From the NCBI GenBank assembly GCA_041752315.1, contig JBGSHJ010000001.1, forward strand, positions 109,827 to 173,826: a DNA stretch of 64,000 nucleotides. Reading direction: 5' to 3'. The position numbers were made by a program, and so were the translations under genes. Under the pieces are notes generated by a model. It saw nothing but the letters and a program-made list of their open reading frames with translations, ran no database searches and was not told the DNA's origin. Below are positions 42,759 through 51,253 of the stretch, in pieces (position 1 is the first letter of the stretch; each line of letters opens with the position of its first letter). The stretch comes from SYFY01 sp041752315 (GTDB taxonomy: Bacteria; Pseudomonadota; Gammaproteobacteria; Pseudomonadales; Azotimanducaceae).

Positions 42759-44285
42759 ATGCATCCTGGATTGGTCGCCGAGCGGACTCCCGACAAGATT
42801 GCCTATGTGATCGCCGAGACTGGCGTATCCGTCAGTTTTGGCGAGCTTGAGAAGCGAGCCAACCAGGGCGCCCAGCTGTTTCGGAAGCTTGGTCTCAGAC
42901 GCGGCGATCACATCGCCATTCTGCTGGAGAACCACCCGCGTTTTTTCCAGATTGTCTGGGCGGCGCAGCGGTCCGGGTTGTACTACACCGCGATTTCCTG
43001 GCGATTGCAGCCTGAAGAGGTGGAGTACATCGTCAACAATTGTGAAGCGAAGGTGTTCATCACTTCACTGCCTCGCAAGGAAGTCGTCGATCGATTGCAG
43101 GGGCGGATGCCGGCAGTACAGAAGGCTTACATGCTCGATGGTGTGATTCCGGGTTTTGAAGCCTGGGAGGCGGCCATTGCACAGATGCCCGAGGAGCCGA
43201 TTGCAGACCAGGCTGAAGGTGCATCGATGCTCTACTCTTCTGGTACGACGGGGTATCCGAAGGGAGTGAAAAAACCGCTCGCAGAAACCCCCTATGGTGC
43301 CGACGTGCCAAACCTTGCCGGTGTTCTATGGGGCATGAACGAGCACTCGATCTATCTCTCACCAGCGCCGTTGTATCACTCGGCGCCGCTGAATTTCACG
43401 ATGGGCGCGTTGCGCAATGGTACGCAGGTCGTGGTGATGGAACACTTCGATGCCGAGACTGCGCTTCGATTCATTGAACAGTACCGGATTACGCACAGTC
43501 AGTGGGTACCGACCATGTTCGTGCGCATGTTGAAACTCGATCCGGCAGTTCGAGCCAGATACGACGTCTCCAGTCTGCAGTGTGCCATCCATGCTGCGGC
43601 GCCCTGTCCGATACCGATCAAGGAGCAGATGATTGCATGGTGGGGGCCATGCATATTCGAGTACTACGCAGGGACCGAAGCCAATGGCTTCGTGCACTGC
43701 ACGTCGGCGGAATGGCTTGCTCACAAGGGAACTGTCGGAAAGCCGCTGAATTGCCAGGTGCATATCTGTGATGATGAAGGCAACGAAATGCCCACCGGCG
43801 AATCAGGCACGGTGTACTTCGGTGGTGGTGGTGTCTTCGAATACTACAACGATCCTCAGAAGACAGCTGGCTCCAGGCACGCACAAGGCTGGAGTACGCT
43901 CGGTGATGTCGGTTATCTGGATGCCGACGGTTTTCTCTACCTGACCGATCGCAAGCATTTCATGATCATTTCCGGTGGTGTGAACATCTATCCTCAGGAA
44001 GCTGAAAATGTACTCATCAACCATCCCGAGGTTGTTGATGTCGCTGTCTTCGGTGTGCCCAATGAGGACTTTGGCGAAGAAGTGAAGGCGGTCGTTCAGC
44101 CTCGTGACATGGCTTCGGTATCGCCTGAACTCGCCCTGGAACTGCTCGACTACTGCCGCGAACGCCTGTCCCACATCAAGTGCCCCCGGACGCTCGACTT
44201 TCGTGCCGAACTGCCCCGGCATCCAACCGGCAAGCTGTACAAGCGGCTGTTGAGGGATGAGTACTGGAAAGCTGCGGGCAAGTAG
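42759..44285 (+). CDS. Acyl-CoA synthetase (AMP-dependent ligase family)
   Basis: A 508-residue ANL-family ligase that activates a carboxylic acid with ATP and CoA. The phosphate loop is LYSSGTTGYPKGVKKPL; further core motifs are FEYYAGTEANGF and GWSTLGDVGYLDADGFLYLTDRK, hinge aspartate/lysine region, and the catalytic lysine in HPTGKLYKRLLRD at the C-terminus. The acid substrate (fatty or aromatic) cannot be told. Start at 42759 after AAGGAGA; a frame from 42735 overlaps msrB and is not preferred. Same direction and close spacing suggest joint transcription with msrB. Confidence 0.88.
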   Translation: MHPGLVAERTPDKIAYVIAETGVSVSFGELEKRANQGAQLFRKLGLRRGDHIAILLENHPRFFQIVWAAQRSGLYYTAISWRLQPEEVEYIVNNCEAKVFITSLPRKEVVDRLQGRMPAVQKAYMLDGVIPGFEAWEAAIAQMPEEPIADQAEGASMLYSSGTTGYPKGVKKPLAETPYGADVPNLAGVLWGMNEHSIYLSPAPLYHSAPLNFTMGALRNGTQVVVMEHFDAETALRFIEQYRITHSQWVPTMFVRMLKLDPAVRARYDVSSLQCAIHAAAPCPIPIKEQMIAWWGPCIFEYYAGTEANGFVHCTSAEWLAHKGTVGKPLNCQVHICDDEGNEMPTGESGTVYFGGGGVFEYYNDPQKTAGSRHAQGWSTLGDVGYLDADGFLYLTDRKHFMIISGGVNIYPQEAENVLINHPEVVDVAVFGVPNEDFGEEVKAVVQPRDMASVSPELALELLDYCRERLSHIKCPRTLDFRAELPRHPTGKLYKRLLRDEYWKAAGK

Positions 44286-44398
44286 CGTGGATTATCCTTA
44301 CCGGGAATTTCGACGCCAAGAACATGGCGGCGCCCCCCTTAGTGACATACTTCCTTCCATGAAACTCTGGATGTCCTGCACCATTTTTAACGGCAACA

Positions 44399-45514
44399 CT
44401 AACGAGGCCAGCTAGACAAAAGTCGTGAGTTCATCACAGCTGCGTAGGCGATGCGATGGCCATTGGAATTCCAATGCCCGTCCATCGGGAACTCAAAGTG
44501 CTCAAAAGTAGACTCGTGTGTGCTGAAGAATAGAGGGTCCAAGTCGCTGACTTCGAAACCACCTGCGCGTGCGCGTGCGATGAAGGCGTTCCGCACTTCC
44601 TCAAAATACGTGCCTTTTCCAGCATTTGCGGCTTCTGGATAGCGAAAGCCATCCAAGGTGAATAGAACCTTGTCGGGTGCAAGGCCAGGGATTTGTTGGA
44701 GATCGTCGAGGAATGTTTCGATTACCCTGAGGGAAATCTGCATCCGGACCGCATCAGTCGAAGTCGAGGTGTTGCCTGCATATTGTCCGGCCGCGGCTGA
44801 AGCAAGCCGGCCATAACCGAGAGAATTCAGTCCCAGATTGATGAATATATAGCGAGCGAGAGCGGATCGCTGCAACATCGATGTGAAGCCACCGCGTTCC
44901 AGTGGAGTGAGTTTCAATGTCAGAGATCGATCAGTATCCGAATGGTAGTACCAGAAACCGGGCAAGGACTTGTAGAGGATGTGGCTTTCGTCGAAGTCGT
45001 TGCCAACTACATTGATGACGAGCGCATCGGCACCCCACTCATCCACAGCGTATCGTGCGTAAACTAGATATTGGCTGAGTGGAGCCCCGGACGCAGCGAA
45101 GCTGTACACACGAAATTTCCGTACTGAAGTCGTTGCGAGTCGCCCCTGCAGCGTCTGTGAATAGGGAACCATTTGCGCCTGTATGTAAGAGTCGCCGATG
45201 ACGGCCAGCAAGGGTTCATCCTCGACATTCACATAGTCTTGATCATTGATGAAACCGGCATTGTTGACCCGGCCTCGATTGATCATGTTGAAATTCCAGT
45301 CCCTTGAATAAGTGTACTCACGATTTGGCGAGTAACGGAGTACAGGATCGTTAGTGGAAACAGAGAGGCTACGCAATCCACTTGCGACAGGAAGGATCTG
45401 AAAGACTAGTTCGAGGAAAATCGCCATAAGTGCCACCGAAACGATGACAGACGTGGCGGCGAGTAGCCAACGAGGAGTGTTGCCAGACGGGTTGTCCTGC
45501 TCGCCCGTCCTCAA
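44399..45514 (-). CDS. Membrane-anchored SGNH/GDSL hydrolase-like protein
   Basis: A 371-residue protein: one N-terminal transmembrane helix (~16-42), then a periplasmic alpha/beta domain. The nucleophile block is VIGDSYIQAQMVP (Ser109) and the catalytic Asp-His block is MDGHWNSNGHRIAY near residue 345-355. This arrangement resembles the AlgX/AlgJ-like acetyltransferase/esterase group acting on exopolysaccharides. The start is a TTG at 45514 overlapping the previous stop (TTGA) with no clear ribosome-binding site, so translation depends on coupling. Third gene of a minus-strand set with the two spermidine-synthase-like genes. Confidence 0.78.
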   Translation of the reverse strand: MRTGEQDNPSGNTPRWLLAATSVIVSVALMAIFLELVFQILPVASGLRSLSVSTNDPVLRYSPNREYTYSRDWNFNMINRGRVNNAGFINDQDYVNVEDEPLLAVIGDSYIQAQMVPYSQTLQGRLATTSVRKFRVYSFAASGAPLSQYLVYARYAVDEWGADALVINVVGNDFDESHILYKSLPGFWYYHSDTDRSLTLKLTPLERGGFTSMLQRSALARYIFINLGLNSLGYGRLASAAAGQYAGNTSTSTDAVRMQISLRVIETFLDDLQQIPGLAPDKVLFTLDGFRYPEAANAGKGTYFEEVRNAFIARARAGGFEVSDLDPLFFSTHESTFEHFEFPMDGHWNSNGHRIAYAAVMNSRLLSSWPR

Positions 45515-46392
45515 CGATTGAGCAGGTTCGCGGGCGAGTACTGATCTGTCAGCACACGAGCTTCGGGATTCCAGTCGGGTCGACCATCCAGCAGCGGCAG
45601 ATAACTTTTGATGTCGACGCCGTATCGGCGAAGGCGCGGGCCAAGATGGGCTGCCCTCGCGATGAGCTGCTCCTTGCCCGGAAAGGTGGCTTGCGTTGCC
45701 AGGACCACCCGATTCGCACTGTCCGGGTGTCGAAAATTCAGGAAGCGACCGAACACATGCTTGTAGGTTGTTGACTCGTGGTCGTAGAGCGTACTGATGG
45801 CAAAGGTGTTCGCGGCGAGCACACCCGTTTCCGTCAACAGGGATCTGGTTTCGGAAAGGTACTCGGCCGTCATCAGATGTTCCGGAATGTACTCACCGTT
45901 GTAGGCATCCAGCAGGATCAGGTCGTATCGTTGCCCCTGTTTGTTCATGCGTCGGCCAAACACCCGGGCATCCTGTGTGTACACCGTGGTGTTGGCAGCA
46001 GCCGTGAAGCGGAAGTACTTCTTTGCGACACGTACAACGGCCGCGTCGATCTCGACGATGTCCATGCGAGCGGCCGGAAACAGCTGCTGGAGCGCCATCG
46101 GCAAGGTACCCCCTCCCAGTCCGACAACCAGGATGGATGCCGGATCTTCACGCAGCAGCAACGCGGCCATCATCATCCGTGTGTAGCTGAACAGCATTTC
46201 ATCGGGTCGGTCGACATTCATGCAGGTCTGGTTGCGCAGATCCCGCCGGACGGTGAATTGCAGGCAGACTTCCCGTTGTCGTTCGACCACCAGAACATTC
46301 TGGTAGAGGGATTTTTCGCTATGGAGAATCCGCGCGTATGCGGCTGGCACGAACAGCACCAGGATCAGCAACCACAGATGCGATGGTTTCAA
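45511..46392 (-). CDS. Spermidine-synthase-like methyltransferase-fold protein (C-terminal half of a usual fusion)
   Basis: A 293-residue protein with a short hydrophobic leader and a spermidine-synthase-like Rossmann domain: SILVVGLGGGTLPMALQQLFPAARMDIVEIDAAVV, then VYTQDARVF and YDLILLDAYNGEYIPEHL. Such domains usually follow a membrane domain in one polypeptide, but here the membrane half is a separate gene immediately upstream and the start (TTG at 46392) overlaps its stop. Whether it makes polyamines or transfers another group is unknown. Confidence 0.82.
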   Translation of the reverse strand: MKPSHLWLLILVLFVPAAYARILHSEKSLYQNVLVVERQREVCLQFTVRRDLRNQTCMNVDRPDEMLFSYTRMMMAALLLREDPASILVVGLGGGTLPMALQQLFPAARMDIVEIDAAVVRVAKKYFRFTAAANTTVYTQDARVFGRRMNKQGQRYDLILLDAYNGEYIPEHLMTAEYLSETRSLLTETGVLAANTFAISTLYDHESTTYKHVFGRFLNFRHPDSANRVVLATQATFPGKEQLIARAAHLGPRLRRYGVDIKSYLPLLDGRPDWNPEARVLTDQYSPANLLNR

Positions 46393-46982
46393 TTGCGCAG
46401 CCGATGTGTGGTGTATCCCAGCAAGGCGAGCAACACGAGCGTGATGGCCAACGCTGAAACAATCTGATTGATCTCGAACCAGAGGACGAAGTAAAACGAA
46501 GTGAACAGGGTGCCCAGAGCGCTGCCCAGTGTGGAGACAAAATAGAGCACACCGGCGACAGCGCCGGAGCGATGGGTCGTTTCAACAAGCAATCGCACGC
46601 TGTAGGGAGATATCATACCGAGCAGGATCGTGGCTGGTGCAAAGAGGACCGTCGCGGCGAGAAGCGATGCGTAGCGAATGTCCTCAATGGTGTTGAATGT
46701 CCATTCCAGCATGCTGTCTGCGTACCAGGTCATGGGCGCCAGCAACAACGCAGCCACGGCGAAGAGACTCGCGTAACGTGCCATGGACGGTGTTTGCAGT
46801 GACCATCGACCACCGAGCAGATAGCCGATGGCCAGCGCGGTCATGAATATCGTGATGATGCTGCCCCACACGTAGATGTCACTGCCAAACCACGGTGCAA
46901 GTATTCTGCCGCCCAGCATCTCGAAGGCCATCACGACAAAGCCGGAGAGGCCGGCCATCGCATAGATCACCAGTGTTTTCAT
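46389..46982 (-). CDS. Membrane domain of a split spermidine-synthase-like protein
   Basis: A 197-residue, almost entirely hydrophobic protein with about six helices (for example YAMAGLSGFVVMAFEMLGGRILAPWFG and GSIITIFMTALAIGYLLGGRWS). The sequence AFEMLGGRILAPWFGSDIYVWGSI is the hallmark of the transporter-like N-terminal domain of fused MFS/spermidine synthases. It overlaps the soluble half by four bases (TTGA), so the two halves are probably made in equal amounts and associate. Confidence 0.82.
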   Translation of the reverse strand: MKTLVIYAMAGLSGFVVMAFEMLGGRILAPWFGSDIYVWGSIITIFMTALAIGYLLGGRWSLQTPSMARYASLFAVAALLLAPMTWYADSMLEWTFNTIEDIRYASLLAATVLFAPATILLGMISPYSVRLLVETTHRSGAVAGVLYFVSTLGSALGTLFTSFYFVLWFEINQIVSALAITLVLLALLGYTTHRLRN

Positions 46983-47001
46983 TCGTCAAGGAAGTCAGTG
47001 G

Positions 47002-47397
47002 TCAGCGGGGCGCAACCTCTTCGACGGGAAGGCCTGCTTCTTTCCAGGCCCGGAAGCCACCACCGATGTGGCAGACAGGTTCCAGACCCATCTGGCCGAG
47101 TGTCTGCGTGGACAATGCAGACCGCCAGCCGCTCTGGCAGTAGAAGACAAATCGTTTGCCCGTTCCAAAAACATCCTTGTAGTAGGGGCTCGTGGGATCG
47201 ATCCAGAATTCGAGCATCCCTCGTGGAGCGTGGAAGGCACCCGGGATCTTGCCTTCGCGTTGCAGTTCGCGCACATCGCGGATGTCCACAAACACCACAT
47301 CATCCCGCTCGAGCAGTGAATGGGCCGTGTTGAGGTCAAGCGTTTCCACCTCGGCGAGCGCCTTGTCGAGCAGGTCCTTGTGGCTGATCCTGAGCAT
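47002..47397 (-). CDS. Rhodanese-like sulfurtransferase domain protein
   Basis: A 131-residue single rhodanese domain. Catalytic loop FVFYCQSGWRSALST with the active cysteine; DDVVFVDIRDVRELQREGKIPGAFHAPRGML is the conserved first half. The ATG at 47397 follows GAAGGGA; a longer open frame upstream lies inside the MFS gene region and has unlike composition. It may transfer sulfane sulfur; partner unknown. It lies 19 bases beyond the start of the spermidine-synthase-like membrane gene on the same strand. Confidence 0.88.
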   Translation of the reverse strand: MLRISHKDLLDKALAEVETLDLNTAHSLLERDDVVFVDIRDVRELQREGKIPGAFHAPRGMLEFWIDPTSPYYKDVFGTGKRFVFYCQSGWRSALSTQTLGQMGLEPVCHIGGGFRAWKEAGLPVEEVAPR

Positions 47398-47473
47398 CGG
47401 TTTGTTTCCCTTCAGAGAGACCTCCAGCCTAACAGGCGGCAGGCGCCTCCGAGAAGTGTCATCAGTATCCCCT

Positions 47474-48766
47474 TCACGATGCGCGATGACGTGGATCAGG
47501 TACGTGCCGGTGGATAAAAAAGCCTCCAACACCGAGAAAACAGATCGAGGCAACAAAAACCGCCTCATAACCGAATCCGGTGGCCAGCAACCCGGCAGCG
47601 AACGTGGCGACAGCGCCCACAGCTTCCGATGCGCTATTGGAAATCGCCAGCCGCATCGGCACTTCCTTGCGGCTGCCAAACTCGAGAACTATGTTGGATG
47701 CCGCGTTCTGGAACCCCTGGCTGGCGGCGCCGATACCCACAAAGATCAGGGACGTCAGCCCGATTCCTTCAGCGACGAACAGGGCCAGCGTCGAGGCAAT
47801 CCATAGCACCAGTGAAATCAGCATCACCAGGCGGTAGCCGGATCGATCCGCGATCTCTCCCCACAGCAGGTTCGAGACGTTGCCTGCCAGGGTGAAGGCG
47901 ATGGTCAGCAGGGCAAGATTGCTGCCGGTCAGTGTGGTGTGCTCGGCGGCGTAGAGGATGTAGAACGGCATGGCCAGACGACCCGCTGTCGCCAGTGTGC
48001 GTGCCGTGACAAAGCGCCGAAACGCCTTGTCCTCACGCAGCAGCAAGGGAATACGGGACCAGTTGATTCCGGTGCCCGTTCGCGCGACAACGTTGGGCAA
48101 CTCTGGTTCATGCATGAACAGCAGCGCCGCCAGTCCAATGCTTGCCAGCACAAATGCAAGAACGAAGATGCTCGAATAACCTTCGATGCTTGGCGTGTCG
48201 CCAAGGAACCAGAGGCCACCTGCATAGGCGACACTCGCTGCGGTCAATCCCGCAGTAAAATTGCGCAGACCCGTCAGTCGACCCCGCCGTGATACCGGGA
48301 TGACCTTCGACATGATGAACTGGAAAATGACTCCCTGCATGCCCTGGAAGGCGCCGTAGACCGTCAGTGATACCAGAATCAGGAGCAGTGCCCACTCACG
48401 TGGCAACAGCAAACCGGCCACCGCGATGATCAGGATCTGCAAACGGGTCGCCGTGCCAACCCACATCGCCACCGGCAAGGCCTTCTTGCGATGTTCGACC
48501 AGGCTGGCACCGAGAAACGGCGAAATCGCCGCGCCCAGTGCCTGCAACGCAAGAGCGAGCCCAACGACAAAATTTGAACCATCCGACAGCAGCAACATGT
48601 AGGCGGGCAGAAAGGTTGGCGCATTCAGGAGCCGGAATCCGGTCTGACCGAACATGCCGTGTATCAGGTGGGTGATGAAGTTCCGTGTGAGGTGCCGACG
48701 CACTTCGATATCGAAGCGCTGTTCGGCGTGACGCTGATCACGTTGTGACCTGGTTGGGTCGGTCAC
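47474..48766 (-). CDS. Major facilitator superfamily transporter
   Basis: A 430-residue protein with about twelve hydrophobic segments in two bundles. The loop after the third helix carries a basic stretch (VIPVSRRGRLTGLRNFTAG) and the sixth-seventh helix region is followed by a ~35-residue cytoplasmic loop (LPNVVARTGTGINWSRIPLLLRED). No substrate-specific motif is recognised. The start is a GTG at 48766 with AGGA ten bases upstream. AT-rich DNA at 48820-48870 upstream probably holds the promoter. Confidence 0.85.
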   Translation of the reverse strand: MTDPTRSQRDQRHAEQRFDIEVRRHLTRNFITHLIHGMFGQTGFRLLNAPTFLPAYMLLLSDGSNFVVGLALALQALGAAISPFLGASLVEHRKKALPVAMWVGTATRLQILIIAVAGLLLPREWALLLILVSLTVYGAFQGMQGVIFQFIMSKVIPVSRRGRLTGLRNFTAGLTAASVAYAGGLWFLGDTPSIEGYSSIFVLAFVLASIGLAALLFMHEPELPNVVARTGTGINWSRIPLLLREDKAFRRFVTARTLATAGRLAMPFYILYAAEHTTLTGSNLALLTIAFTLAGNVSNLLWGEIADRSGYRLVMLISLVLWIASTLALFVAEGIGLTSLIFVGIGAASQGFQNAASNIVLEFGSRKEVPMRLAISNSASEAVGAVATFAAGLLATGFGYEAVFVASICFLGVGGFFIHRHVPDPRHRAS

Positions 48767-48925
48767 GTTTGTCGATCCTGCCGTGAAAAGGCACTGGACT
48801 CCACCATCTGGACAACACCAAGAACAATAATTAAACGATAAAAAACAACAAGATATAGGGATTTATTAGTGTGGCACGAATCTTGATCCGTCACTGCCCT
48901 GCATTGACGGAAAAAGGAGTTCCAC

Positions 48926-49126
48926 TTGCAACCGTCCACGGACGCCACCCCTTATCCGGGCCAGTTCGCAACCGTCCCGGATCTGTTTTTCATTGCCATT
49001 CCACGTTCGGACATCATGGCGGAAATCATGGTCAGCGGGGAAACCAGGGTGCTTGAGGACCTTTACCTCTCGGTTTCAGTGATCGCCGAGGCAGTGGGTA
49101 CCGCCATGGGCGAAGCCGGTCACTGA
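48926..49126 (+). CDS. Small protein of unknown function, TTG start
   Basis: A 66-residue frame. An AAGGAG lies six bases before a TTG at 48926, which is a good ribosome-binding site, and an AT-rich stretch (48820-48860) with possible promoter hexamers precedes it. The product begins QPSTDATPYPGQFATVPDLFF and continues with an amphipathic helix (LEDLYLSVSVIAEAVGTAMGEAGH). No family is recognised. The combination of start signal and protein-like composition makes it plausible but unproven. Confidence 0.45.
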   Translation: MQPSTDATPYPGQFATVPDLFFIAIPRSDIMAEIMVSGETRVLEDLYLSVSVIAEAVGTAMGEAGH

Positions 49127-49184
49127 TAGTGGGCAGTTCTGGCGGCAGCAACTGACTGCCCGCCGTGGACTCCTTCTGCCGGGA

Positions 49185-49955
49185 TTACTTGCCTTGCCAG
49201 TTTGGCTTGCGCTTTTCGGCAAAGGCTCGTGGTCCTTCGACAAAATCCTGACTCTGCACCATGGCGACCACACCGTCGTATCTGCGCGCCATCGAGTCCG
49301 ACAGCGACGCCGAATCCAGACTGCCGTAAACCACTTCCTTGCTCGCACGAATCGACAGGGGTGAACACTCCTCGATCATTCCGGCCCAGCGCAGTGCAGC
49401 CTCCATCAACTGATCATGGGGTACCACTTCATTGACGAAGCCCAGTTTTTCGCCTTCTGCTGCCGGTACGTGTCGACCGGTGAGAATCATGCCCAATGCC
49501 CGTTTGACACCGATCTGTCGGGGCAACCTGTTGAGTCCGCCGGCCAGAGCGGCGAGACCGACCTTTGGCTCAGGCAGCGCAAAAACCGCTTTCTCGGAAG
49601 CAATGATCAGGTCGCAGGCGAGTGCGATCTCGAATCCACCGCCCATCGCCACGCCGTTGACCGCAGCGATGATGGGCTTGTTCAGATCGAAGCGGGAAGT
49701 CAGACCACCAAACCCGCGCGGGAAAGCCATACGCTCGCCACCCTCGGCCTGGTGTCGCAAATCGTTGCCCGCACTGAACGCTCGACCTTCGCCGGTAATG
49801 ATGGCGACCCACTGGTCAGGATTGGCAGCAAAAGCATCAAAGACCTCTCCCAGTTCCTTGTTGGCCGCCGGGTGCAGTGCGTTGAGGCGGTCAGGGCGAT
49901 TGATCGTGACGATCAGGATGTGACCACGTTGTTCAGTCTTGCAGTATTGAGTCAT
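49185..49955 (-). CDS. Enoyl-CoA hydratase/isomerase family protein
   Basis: A 256-residue crotonase-fold enzyme. Oxyanion-hole motifs are AGNDLRHQAEGG and AMGGGFEIALACDLIIAS, where the Glu of the second is one usual catalytic position; the second acidic residue is in ALPEPKVGLAAL. It hydrates or isomerises an enoyl-CoA; the chain length is unknown. ATG at 49955 follows AAGGA. It lies on the same strand as, and 110 bases downstream of, the AhpD-like gene. Confidence 0.9.
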   Translation of the reverse strand: MTQYCKTEQRGHILIVTINRPDRLNALHPAANKELGEVFDAFAANPDQWVAIITGEGRAFSAGNDLRHQAEGGERMAFPRGFGGLTSRFDLNKPIIAAVNGVAMGGGFEIALACDLIIASEKAVFALPEPKVGLAALAGGLNRLPRQIGVKRALGMILTGRHVPAAEGEKLGFVNEVVPHDQLMEAALRWAGMIEECSPLSIRASKEVVYGSLDSASLSDSMARRYDGVVAMVQSQDFVEGPRAFAEKRKPNWQGK

Positions 49956-50065
49956 GGGAGTCCTTGTTATTGGGTGAAGTTGGTGACCACGCTCCTGTCT
50001 GACCGCGGGCAGGCGACGGGACAGGTTTGCACCCGTTTCATTGTTCGACAAAAAACCTGCCGCGA

Positions 50066-50602
50066 TCAGGTTTCGCAAAACTTCGGTTCCAGGTCAAGGA
50101 TCTTCAGCAAGCGCCCAAAGCCGATGTACTGACCGATCATCATCCCAAGTTCCAGAATTTCCGCGTCATTGAATTGCTGGCGCAGTCGTTCGAAAAAGGC
50201 GTCATCGATCGCATTGTGGTTCATCGCCAGCATTTGTGCGTATTCGATGGCCATCTGTTCTCGTGGTGAAAAATCACCGGTTTCGAAATCCGGTTTGTCG
50301 AGTTTTGCAATCTTCTGTTCAGTCAACCCTTTTTCCATCGCCGATGGAAAGCGTGCATTGAGTCAGGTGAAACAGTCATTGAGCCTGGCGATCTTGAGTC
50401 TCACCAGTTCCTTCAGGTCCGGTTCGACGATTCCGCCAGAGTGGGTTGGCGCATAAAACCTGAAGTATGCATCGAACATGTCCTGTCGATGGGCCAGGGC
50501 GCGTGCTACGGATGCATCACGACCAGCGGTCTCCATGGTACGGACCTGCTCACGAACGGCAGGTGTGAGTTCAGCGTCGGTCAGCAAGCGTATCTGGCTC
50601 AT
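50066..50602 (-). CDS. AhpD/carboxymuconolactone-decarboxylase family protein, candidate selenoprotein (in-frame UGA)
   Basis: Read as one 178-residue protein if the TGA at 50363-50365 is decoded. Residues 1-79 begin MSQIRLLTDAELTPAVREQV and end LKELVRLKIARLNDCFT. Residue 80 is the TGA, and the frame continues LNARFPSAMEKGLTEQKIAK to a normal stop at 50066. In this family an LxIAxLNxCxxC motif holds the redox cysteines; here Cys77 is kept and the TGA falls exactly on the second cysteine (C-F-T-U). A 19-base perfect hairpin follows 12 bases after the TGA. The C-terminal half (EQMAIEYAQMLAMNHNAIDDAFFERLRQQF) is fully conserved, against decay. Start: ATG at 50602 with AGGA upstream. AhpD-like selenoproteins are known in bacteria. 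If not decoded, it is a pseudogene with one nonsense codon. Confidence 0.75.
50332..50350 (-). promoter_or_regulatory. Candidate bacterial SECIS hairpin
   Basis: TTTCCATCGGCGATGGAAA folds into an 8-bp perfect stem with a GGC loop. The loop starts 20 bases after the UGA, inside the 16-37 base window known for bacterial SECIS elements, and a G is at the start of the loop. The element is within the coding frame (codes FPSAMEK), as bacterial SECIS elements are. Confidence 0.65.
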
Positions 50603-50653
50603 GATGGATTCCTGCAACGAATAAACGCAGGAGGTTACCACGGTCCCCGCAAA

Positions 50654-51253
50654 CTACAGATGCTCGGTGCGGTTGAAAAAGTTGACGTAGGCCTTTTCGC
50701 CAAGCACCAACTCTGTCAGGGCACAGTTCTCGCAAAGGTAGTGTGACCAGCGGTGGTAGTCTTCGTCGAGGATCTGTGCCAGGGCTACTGCCATCGCGGC
50801 GCCGTGGCTGACCACAGCCACGCTGCCGGTGTGGCAGTCATTGATCTCGTGCAGGGCCTTGACCATTCGTGTCGCCACCTGAGCAAGGCTCTCGCCACGC
50901 GGTGGCTGAAAATGTGGGTCCTGCCGGATCTTGCCCATGAAATCATGCTGGCTTGCCAGTTCACTGAACGGCATGTCCTCCCAGTCGCCGATATCCCATT
51001 CCCGCAGATCGTCGTGAATGACCGGGACCAGTCCGAAAGCGGCCGCGATGGGAGCTGCCGTACTCCGGCATCGTTGCAGTGGACTGACGTAGACGCTTCC
51101 GATCGGAGCGGGGCGTGAGCTCACATGTTTGGCAGTCCTTTTGGCTTGACGGCTACCTCGCCAGGTCAGCGGCGAGTTGGTGGATCCGTGCCAGCGCCCG
51201 TCCTTGTTTGCCTGGATGAGACCGTGCCGGATCATGAGCAGATGCTCAGCCAA
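50654..51253 (-). CDS. Histidine phosphatase family protein (phosphoglycerate-mutase-like)
   Basis: A 199-residue member of histidine-phosphatase clan. The phosphate-accepting histidine is in LLMIRHGLIQANKDGRWHG, and the second histidine in VAVVSHGAAMAVAL. The core SPLTWRGSRQAKRTAKHV and YVSPLQRCRSTA are typical. The start is a TTG at 51253, eight bases after GGAG and overlapping the symporter stop by eight bases; an ATG at 51235 is an alternative with a poor site. Substrate unknown. Confidence 0.85.
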   Translation of the reverse strand: MAEHLLMIRHGLIQANKDGRWHGSTNSPLTWRGSRQAKRTAKHVSSRPAPIGSVYVSPLQRCRSTAAPIAAAFGLVPVIHDDLREWDIGDWEDMPFSELASQHDFMGKIRQDPHFQPPRGESLAQVATRMVKALHEINDCHTGSVAVVSHGAAMAVALAQILDEDYHRWSHYLCENCALTELVLGEKAYVNFFNRTEHL

